NCBI GenBank assembly: GCA_020442635.1
Contig: JAGRJR010000013.1
Coordinates: 1-52,196 of the forward strand
From: Lysobacterales bacterium
GTDB lineage: Bacteria; Pseudomonadota; Gammaproteobacteria; Xanthomonadales; Marinicellaceae
Length of the DNA stretch: 52,196 bases
Reading direction: 5' to 3'
Shown here: piece by piece, positions 45,949 to 52,196 of the stretch
How positions within the stretch are numbered: the first letter of the stretch is position 1
Layout of the letters: each line of letters begins with the position of its first letter
The notes under the pieces: generated by a model
The model's input: the letters and a program-made list of their open reading frames with translations, nothing else
The model's database searches: none
Told to the model about the DNA's origin: nothing
Position numbers and translations under genes: made by a program

Positions 45949-48243
45949 GTGATTTTTAAGTTTGGTGATTTCACCTTAAACGATGAACAAAAAACCTTGC
46001 AATACAATGACAAGGAGGTAGCTTTGACCAAAAAAAGCTATCAGCTTTTGTGTTTTCTGCTCAAAAATCCAAACTCACCGGTCACCCGTGAACAATTGAT
46101 TGAACATGTTTGGGAAAACCGAGTTGTCACTGAAAACACCATTGACCAATGTATATCTAAATTACGCAAAGCTTTAAATACAGCTCAGCCTGGTGAATAC
46201 ATCAAGTCCATCTATGGTCATGGCATCCAATTCACCGTACCAGTGAAGGCACAATCTGATGAAAATAAGACACAATGGGTTTTGACTGGCGGTATAGTTT
46301 TGGTCATGTTGATTTTGCTGCTTGTCTATTTCATCATCCAAACACCCACAACTGAAACATCGACCATAACCGAGGAAAATGCCACAACTCTTGATAAGAA
46401 TTCGCAAAGCACCCAAGTCAAACTCAGTATATTACCGCTGGAAAACGCCACCATTGACTCTGAACAGAACAATGAATGGTTCATTAAGGGCAGCAGCCAA
46501 TATTTAACCGCGTTATTTGCCAATAATCTCAACATTAACCGAATCAGCCCCAAACCAGAATGGTTAAACAACGAAAATAAAAAGTTGTTGGCAGTAGATA
46601 TCATCAGTGAAAACCAGGCTGATGTGGTGGCTTTGAGCGATTTTCGCTTTGATGGAAAAAACTATCATGCCGACATCACCCTCAGAAATGTGCAAGGTGT
46701 GATGGCAGAGAAGCATTTTCAAACTTCACAAATCAACGAGTTGATGACGACTGTTTTGTCATGGATAGAAGCAGAATTAGAGTTACAAGACACCGTAAAA
46801 CGGACAACTGAATTTAATGATTTCAGTGACGATGAATATGCACTTGAAAGTTATATTCGGGCCCTTTCGGCTCAAGCCATAGGCGACAGCAAAAAAGCCA
46901 TCACATACTTGCAAGCCGCGACCGAACAGGATCAAAATTTTAATCTGGCCTGGTATGAACTTTCAGTGGCTTACCGCAAACAAGGTAACTACCGCAAAGC
47001 TTTGGCGATCTTAAACAATTTAACCCAGGCATCTGAATTACTGACATTCAGAATTGCGCTCACCAAAGGTCATACCTACGATGGGATTAAACAATTTGAT
47101 GAAGCCATACAGGCTTATGATGAAGCATTTGCCGCAGCAACCAAGCTTGAGGACAACATCAAAATCGCCAGTGTTTTAATCAGTCAGGCGATTTCTACCA
47201 TCAATTTACAACAGTTTGAAATCAGCCAACAAAAGCTTGATCAAGCACTTGAGTTCATCAACTTAGAAACCGACCCTCATATGTTCGGCACACTGATGAA
47301 CACCTATGCCAAACTGGAAAAAGCACGAAATCAAACCAATAAGGCCATTGAATATGTAGAGAAAAGTATCCAGGCCTTCACCATTTCAGGTGACAAAAGG
47401 TACGAAATGCAAGCCAGAACGCGTTTGGCCAGTTTGTTATTACGAGTCGGTAAGTTTAAAGAAGCCGAAGAACTTTCTCTGGCAGCCATGGCTTATGCAA
47501 AACAACAAAAACAACTGCGCTCCATCAGCAGCAATCATTTCAAGCTGGCGTTTATTTATCAACAAACCGGTCGATTTCAAGCTGCAGAGGCGCAATGGCA
47601 AGAAGCATTGAAAATAAATATAGAATTGAATATTCCAGAAGAAAGAGCTTCTATTTATGAATACCTGGTGGATTTGCAAATTACCAAAGGCGACCTTGAT
47701 TCGGCTGAAAACTACTTGATTCGACTGAAAGAACTCAGAGACAATGATTCATCTGAGACCATCAATGAAATGGCAACAAGAACTGCTTTGGTACTGGCAT
47801 TGGCCAATAAGGATAAAGACAAAGCCACACAACTGATCAGCGAATTTCCCCAAACAGATACCAGCGGTTTTTTAGCCATGTCACAAGGAGATTTATCCTT
47901 GCTCAACAACAATCAAACGCAAGCGATTACGCATTATCAAAATGCGCTGAGCCAATTACAAAACAGCGGTGAAAACACAATGATTGTCAAAGTCATGAAT
48001 CGCCTGACCACAATCTATCTTGAAACTGATCTTCAACAAGCTGAGTTTAATATCAATCAAACAGAGCAATTCAATCCATTCATTTATCCACACATGAAAC
48101 ACAAAGCTACCTTGCTAAATAAACAGGGACGTTTGTTTCAAGCGCTCACGCTGCTTGAAGAAGTTAAATTAAAATCAGGTGATTTTTGGCGTTCTGAAGA
48201 TCAACTGTTATTAGAGGCTTATCAAAACGCTTTGCAGGAATAG
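45949..48243 (+). CDS. Winged-helix (OmpR/CadC-type) membrane regulator with periplasmic TPRs
   Basis: 764 residues starting at a GTG (45949) with AGGA about 10 bases upstream; an overlapping ATG four bases earlier is in the wrong frame. Residues 1-98 are an OmpR/PhoB-type winged helix: FTLNDEQKTLQYNDKEVALTKKSYQLLCFLLKN, REQLIEHVWENRVVTENTIDQCISKLRKAL and YIKSIYGHGIQF. One membrane segment at about 105-127 follows, as in CadC and ToxR. The remaining periplasmic part has a domain (residues 150-280, FDGKNYHADITLRNVQG) and then about ten TPRs. It probably senses something outside the membrane and directly controls transcription. The next gene, after 309 bases, is an exported propeller protein that may be a target. 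Confidence 0.9.
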   Translation: MIFKFGDFTLNDEQKTLQYNDKEVALTKKSYQLLCFLLKNPNSPVTREQLIEHVWENRVVTENTIDQCISKLRKALNTAQPGEYIKSIYGHGIQFTVPVKAQSDENKTQWVLTGGIVLVMLILLLVYFIIQTPTTETSTITEENATTLDKNSQSTQVKLSILPLENATIDSEQNNEWFIKGSSQYLTALFANNLNINRISPKPEWLNNENKKLLAVDIISENQADVVALSDFRFDGKNYHADITLRNVQGVMAEKHFQTSQINELMTTVLSWIEAELELQDTVKRTTEFNDFSDDEYALESYIRALSAQAIGDSKKAITYLQAATEQDQNFNLAWYELSVAYRKQGNYRKALAILNNLTQASELLTFRIALTKGHTYDGIKQFDEAIQAYDEAFAAATKLEDNIKIASVLISQAISTINLQQFEISQQKLDQALEFINLETDPHMFGTLMNTYAKLEKARNQTNKAIEYVEKSIQAFTISGDKRYEMQARTRLASLLLRVGKFKEAEELSLAAMAYAKQQKQLRSISSNHFKLAFIYQQTGRFQAAEAQWQEALKINIELNIPEERASIYEYLVDLQITKGDLDSAENYLIRLKELRDNDSSETINEMATRTALVLALANKDKDKATQLISEFPQTDTSGFLAMSQGDLSLLNNNQTQAITHYQNALSQLQNSGENTMIVKVMNRLTTIYLETDLQQAEFNINQTEQFNPFIYPHMKHKATLLNKQGRLFQALTLLEEVKLKSGDFWRSEDQLLLEAYQNALQE

Positions 48244-48295
48244 TCTTCAAATCCTGGATAATCTGAAAAATGATTTTATGCTGATTCAATAATCA

Positions 48296-48457
48296 GAGAC
48301 CTCTGCATAAGTCGTGAATCAAGCAAAAAAGTCTAAAAGCCTAAATTTCAGCGTTAGAAAGCTTAGCAATAGCTATGAGCTATTACTTACGCTTCCTTCC
48401 TTGATCTTTTGACTTTTAGTTCTTTTTTTCAATGACCCACACTTATGCAGAGGTCTC
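48296..48457. mobile_element. 162-bp MITE-like fold-back element with 17-bp terminal repeats and 5-bp target duplication
   Basis: GAGACCTCTGCATAAGT at 48296-48312 is exactly complementary to 48441-48457. AATCA flanks it on both sides (48291-48295 and 48458-48462), a likely target-site duplication. Complementarity continues inward with mismatches (AAAAAAG and CTAAAAG blocks on both arms), and the centre holds AATAGCT-ATG-AGCTATT. It carries no gene. Ends resemble those of IS5-family elements in general form (GAGACC), but no transposase is present, so a parent element would act in trans. Confidence 0.75.
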
Positions 48458-48552
48458 AATCAATAAAATTTCAGAACAATTTCAGAACAATCTCATTTTT
48501 CAACTTTCATAAACTCATAAACTCTTAAGAAATATATTTCGAGAGCCTGTTT

Positions 48553-51378
48553 ATGAAGCACCCAAAAACTTATTGTCTGTTTGCCTTTTTGTTTCTCTTT
48601 TGTTTCAGCAAAGTAAATGCACAAGCTTTGCACTGGTTGTCGCAACCTGACGTCGACGTTGGCCCCGTCTCCAACAACACCACTTCTGAAGTAAAAGTTT
48701 CTGCCAATGGCAGGTACATTGCATTCATCAGTAGCTCCACCAACTTGGTCGAAGAAGATAACAACCACTTTTCCGATGTCTTTATTCGTGATTTACAAAC
48801 TGGTGAAACCCAATTGGTCTCTGTAACTACAGGTGGCTTACAACCCACCGATGGTTTTTTTAGAACCGTTTCTGCCCCCACATCAGATGGCAGATATGTG
48901 GCCTTTGTTACCAGCTCCTCAGTATTTCCTGGGGCAACAGGCACTCAGTTTGATGATTTTTTGTATGTTAAAGACATGCAAACTGGCGCCATTGTTAATC
49001 ATAGCGACTATAACGGTGGTTCTTATTTTGAACCTTTGGGAGAAATTAAATTATCAGATGATGGACAATTTGTAACCTTTGCCTCCTATTATGAAATTGA
49101 TCCTTTGCACAATGGTTTTGATACTCAAATATATCGAAAAAACCTGTCTTCAGATACATTTGAGCTACTCAGCGTTTCTCAGGATGGTTTATCACAAGGT
49201 GATGACGATTCAGAGTTTGCCGATGTTTCAGACAATGGTCGCTATGTTCTGATGTCATCAAAAGCCAACAATCTAACCGCAGATATCATTAACAACTCCG
49301 GTGAAAACTTATTTATCAGAGACACCCAACTCAATACCACAACGCTGGTTAATATTACACCTGGCGGTGTGAATTCATCAGACAGCAATGGCTTCATTCA
49401 GGAAGCTGCCATCAGCAACCTTGGACAAGTGGCTTTCAAGTCAACACAATCGGACTTGGTTAACAATGACAACAACGCACGCAATGATATTTTCTTTTTT
49501 AATGGCGGCACCATTCAGAGAATTAATTTAACCGACAGTGGTGATGAAATTGTTGAAGCTCAAGGGCACTCCTCACATGTTACCATCAGTGGCGATGGCA
49601 GCCGCATTGCCTTTTCTGAATATTCTGATGAACTGTTCCCCGCTTACACCAATGAGGCCTATGATTTATATGTTTATGACACTTCGTCAGAAACATTGAG
49701 CCTGATATCAAAAACCAGCTCTGGTGCAAAAGCCAATGGCAACAGTTGGCATCCGGATTTAACCACCGATGGAAACCGCATTGTTTTTCTTTCAAGAGCC
49801 GGTGACTTAACTAATGATCCAGTGATGGGTGAACATGATGACGTCTTCCATTATAACTTTACCTCTGATGTGATAAAACTGGAAACCCCTGCACAAATCA
49901 ATCCAAATACCGTGCTGTCAGGTGTTTATTACCCTAGAGTCAGCAGCGATCAGTTGTCTGTCATTTATTCATCAAGATCACCCAATTTAGTGGCCGAACC
50001 ATTGAATGATTACTCTTTGGATTTATTCTTGTTGGACAGAACCACCAACACCCACAGCAAAATCGCTTCTGAAATAGAAAACGGCCCAGGCATATCACCT
50101 TCGGGAAATTATATTTCCTTTAGTACCCAGTACTTTCCACCCGATGGCATGATTGATTTGGGTGCACCCAATGTTTTTCTGTATAACCGCATCAATGATA
50201 CATATACCCAAATAGAACAAGGCAAGGACAGCCGAGTGAATGACAATGGCGTGGTTGTCTTCAGCACTTATTCTGACATTGACCCCAATGACACCAATTC
50301 AACCATTGATTTGTATTTCTTTAATCCTTCGACACAAAGTATAGAGCTGATCAGTAAGGACATGAGCGGCCATGCATCTTCAATCTATCATTTCCAGGGG
50401 TTTGACATAGGTGGCAGTAATAACAATACCTGGGTTACTTTTACCTCTGCAAATGCCAATATCGTCCCCAATGACACCAACGCAGCTTACGATATTTTCA
50501 TGAAAAAACTTCCCAATGGCGCCATTTCCAGAGTCACCGAAACGGTTGCAGGTATGGAAGCCAATGGCTATTCCACAGTCAATTCAATTTCTGCTGACGG
50601 TAACTGGGTGGTTTTCAAAACTGGTGCCAACAACCTGACTACAGATGATTATTCGCAAGCCTATGCTGAACAAATTATTTTATTTGATCGCATCAACCAC
50701 CAATACACATTGGCTTCTAAAAATGATGATGGCTTGCCTATTTCTGCGCAAGGTACCGAATATTTAGAAGGGCCCAGCGTATCTGATACCGGGCGCTACA
50801 TCAGCTACCGGTTTGATGATGCCTTTGGGGCGGTTGATCAAGATTTTAACGGAGACATCGATAATGAAGGGGACATTATATTATTTGACTCAGTTTCCCA
50901 AACTCCCAAATTAATCTCTAAACACACCAATGGATTACACAGCGATGATGAGGCCTACTATTTCTCAGAAGTGGTGGAAGATACCACACTTTCCCCTACT
51001 TTGGTTGGTTTGGTTTTTGCCGCCGATGGTGGAGACCTGACGGGTATCAGTAACCATCCTGGGCATCAAGAGGTATTTTTGTACCAACAAGGAGGGCCAG
51101 AATTAACCCTGAATTTACTGGTTCAGGGGCCTGGAACCGTAATAGGCACCTCCGGTATCAATTGCAGTGGCAGTTGCCAGTACACCTTTCCATTGGGAGC
51201 AGATTTAACCTTATCAGCTTTCGCTGACAGTAATATGCAGTTTGTGGGTTGGCAAGTTGATTTTGGAAATTGTGATGATGACAGTAACCCGTGTAATTTA
51301 ATCATGGACCGCGAGAAAACCTTAACCGCCGTATTTTTTGATGACTCTGAACTGATATTTAAAAATGGCTTTGAGTGA
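48553..51378 (+). CDS. Exported TolB/WD40-like propeller protein with InlB-like repeat and tail motif
   Basis: 941 residues; ATG at 48553 with GAGAG about 9 bases upstream. A signal peptide ends SKVNAQ. Residues about 30-840 consist of many TolB-like blades of the form VSxNGRYIAFxSxxxNLVxxDNN-x-x-x-D-V-F-I-R-D-x-x-T-G-x-T-x-L-V-S, i.e. WD40-like/PD40 repeats. Residues about 850-925 form an InlB-B/bacterial-repeat domain (LLVQGPGTVIGTSGINCSGSCQYTFPLGADLTLSAFA...FVGWQVD). The end ELIFKNGFE is a clear copy of the shared tail. It is probably a secreted or surface protein. The winged-helix/TPR regulator lies upstream in the same direction. Confidence 0.9.
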   Translation: MKHPKTYCLFAFLFLFCFSKVNAQALHWLSQPDVDVGPVSNNTTSEVKVSANGRYIAFISSSTNLVEEDNNHFSDVFIRDLQTGETQLVSVTTGGLQPTDGFFRTVSAPTSDGRYVAFVTSSSVFPGATGTQFDDFLYVKDMQTGAIVNHSDYNGGSYFEPLGEIKLSDDGQFVTFASYYEIDPLHNGFDTQIYRKNLSSDTFELLSVSQDGLSQGDDDSEFADVSDNGRYVLMSSKANNLTADIINNSGENLFIRDTQLNTTTLVNITPGGVNSSDSNGFIQEAAISNLGQVAFKSTQSDLVNNDNNARNDIFFFNGGTIQRINLTDSGDEIVEAQGHSSHVTISGDGSRIAFSEYSDELFPAYTNEAYDLYVYDTSSETLSLISKTSSGAKANGNSWHPDLTTDGNRIVFLSRAGDLTNDPVMGEHDDVFHYNFTSDVIKLETPAQINPNTVLSGVYYPRVSSDQLSVIYSSRSPNLVAEPLNDYSLDLFLLDRTTNTHSKIASEIENGPGISPSGNYISFSTQYFPPDGMIDLGAPNVFLYNRINDTYTQIEQGKDSRVNDNGVVVFSTYSDIDPNDTNSTIDLYFFNPSTQSIELISKDMSGHASSIYHFQGFDIGGSNNNTWVTFTSANANIVPNDTNAAYDIFMKKLPNGAISRVTETVAGMEANGYSTVNSISADGNWVVFKTGANNLTTDDYSQAYAEQIILFDRINHQYTLASKNDDGLPISAQGTEYLEGPSVSDTGRYISYRFDDAFGAVDQDFNGDIDNEGDIILFDSVSQTPKLISKHTNGLHSDDEAYYFSEVVEDTTLSPTLVGLVFAADGGDLTGISNHPGHQEVFLYQQGGPELTLNLLVQGPGTVIGTSGINCSGSCQYTFPLGADLTLSAFADSNMQFVGWQVDFGNCDDDSNPCNLIMDREKTLTAVFFDDSELIFKNGFE

Positions 51379-51398
51379 TCTGGTGATTAAATATGTGA

Positions 51399-51436
51399 TG
51401 TGTAAATGTGATACAGGGAGGTATCACATTTACACA
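51399..51436. terminator. Perfect 16-bp inverted repeat at convergent junction
   Basis: TGTGTAAATGTGATAC at 51399-51414 is exactly complementary to 51421-51436 around AGGGAG. It lies 20 bases after the propeller gene stop and before the converging DUF3592 gene. No T run follows. It probably ends or protects both transcripts. Confidence 0.6.
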
Positions 51437-51491
51437 CTTGAAATACAAAGTAGAAAAAAGAAATTCCTTTGTTTGCAATCTAAGTTTATAT

Positions 51492-52034
51492 TCAGCCCTG
51501 ATTGGCGCTAATTTCATCTTGTGAACTGGTCTTGGTCTTCTGTGGTAAGTTAACCAGCTTTCTCCAAAAAAGAATCATGCCTAAAATCAAAGAGCCCAGA
51601 ATCAAAGGCACAAAGGTACCCCAATTAAGTCCAGAGCTGATGACTGTTTCCTCAGGATTTCCAGGTTTAACGAAGACAGTAACAGGCCTGCCAATTTTGT
51701 ATACAGATTTTTTTAACCATTCACGGGCTTGTTGCTTTTCAGTAAATCCACCTTTAATGGTGTCGCCACTGCCTAGGGAAAAGCGATTGTTTTGATAAGT
51801 GATTCCATTGACTTGGTACTGATACGTCATGGTTGCATCGTATTGATACCGATAATTTGTTGAATTACCTGAACGCGATGAGCGCATGGCAATTCGGGTG
51901 TTGGTGATTTTTCCTTCGACCTGATCCCAGCTGGTGCTGGCCATCGCTTCATAAATAAAATAAATACCAAAACTGAAAAAAAACAATCCAATAGCCATGA
52001 AAACACCGATCGACCATTTAACAGCTTTAGTCAT
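51492..52034 (-). CDS. DUF3592 membrane protein
   Basis: 180 residues. Two membrane helices (about 8-30 and 140-160) enclose a beta-rich extracytoplasmic or luminal domain: GKITNTRIAMRSSRSGNSTNYRYQYDATMTYQYQVNGITYQNNRFSLG, followed by VTVFVKPGNPEETVI, which are the landmarks of DUF3592. Proteins of this family are small two-helix membrane proteins of unknown function. The C-terminal 20 residues are polar. It is on the same strand as the tagged gene at the right edge, 56 bases from its stop. Confidence 0.88.
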   Translation of the reverse strand: MTKAVKWSIGVFMAIGLFFFSFGIYFIYEAMASTSWDQVEGKITNTRIAMRSSRSGNSTNYRYQYDATMTYQYQVNGITYQNNRFSLGSGDTIKGGFTEKQQAREWLKKSVYKIGRPVTVFVKPGNPEETVISSGLNWGTFVPLILGSLILGMILFWRKLVNLPQKTKTSSQDEISANQG

Positions 52035-52090
52035 AAAAAACCTCTTTTAAAAATTTGTTTTAGCGATTTATTCAATCAGTAATTCAATGA

Positions 52091-52196
52091 TTATTCAAAT
52101 CCGTCAGCAAAGATCAAATCATCAACAGTAACAACAGTGGTAGTCACTTCCGAGGTGTCTTCACCGCCATTATCCGTTCCACCATTATCCTTCAAA
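52091..52196 (-). CDS. C-terminal end of an exported protein with the shared tail motif (cut by right window edge)
   Basis: The minus strand is open from the right edge to the TAA at 52091-52093. The visible 34 residues include a Gly/Asn/Asp/Thr-rich linker (DNGGTDNGGEDTSEVTTTVV) and end DDLIFADGFE, a textbook copy of the tail on other exported proteins in this window. The rest lies outside the window, so the body of the protein is unknown. The tail itself makes an exported repeat protein likely. Confidence 0.7.
   Translation of the reverse strand, partial: LKDNGGTDNGGEDTSEVTTTVVTVDDLIFADGFE

Overview
The window looks like chromosome of a gammaproteobacterium: tesA/ybbA/ybbP, uup, acpH, hemH, monomeric isocitrate dehydrogenase and a tyrosine-degradation cluster are all of gammaproteobacterial type. 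Base composition is moderately AT-rich. Many exported proteins end in a short D-x-[IL]-[IF]-[FYW]-x-[DN]-x-F-E-like tail. I associate this from memory with Marinicella, Lysobacter and Wenzhouxiangella relatives, so a Marinicella-like marine bacterium is my best guess, but not a proven one. I saw no rRNA, tRNA, CRISPR array, intact transposase or phage gene.

Layout. 1-1900: two exported proteins (one cut by the window edge, one CSLREA-type beta-helix). 1931-10094: a TIGR03032/TPR/glycosyltransferase-like fusion, then the tyrosine cluster (fumarylacetoacetate hydrolase, an intruding FG-GAP propeller gene, hmgA, hppD), divergent from a MarR regulator and a hotdog-fold protein, with two palindromic operators between. 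10094-16000: uup, a Ser/Thr kinase with a C-terminal formylglycine-generating-enzyme-like domain, acpH and a lipoprotein with a methyltransferase fold. 16000-25300: an ATPase remnant, a small three-helix membrane protein resembling Pycsar TM effectors, a large beta-helix protein, a CDF metal exporter, an MFS transporter, a TMTC-like membrane glycosyltransferase with TPRs, and an SprB-repeat surface protein. 25300-31830: a DUF1631 protein and tesA-ybbA-ybbP. 32200-36760: an ECF sigma factor, a Ser/Thr kinase with TPRs and a CSLREA beta-helix protein in a row. 37300-42000: an FG-GAP protein and a beta-helix protein. 42170-45550: hemH converging on monomeric icd. 45950-52196: a winged-helix/TM/TPR regulator, a 162-bp fold-back element with a target-site duplication, a TolB-like propeller protein, a DUF3592 membrane protein, and the 3' end of another tagged exported gene.

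How it fits together. Housekeeping genes are interspersed with a dispersed family of large exported repeat proteins (beta-helix, FG-GAP, TolB-like propeller, InlB-like). These differ in body but share the short C-terminal tail: six clear copies and two degraded ones in 52 kb. Three signal-transduction proteins (two kinases and the winged-helix/TPR protein) lie among them. The most suggestive unit is sigma factor, kinase, then tagged beta-helix protein at 32204-36755. The C-terminal tail is the best candidate here for an incompletely described system, most simply a sorting or secretion signal.
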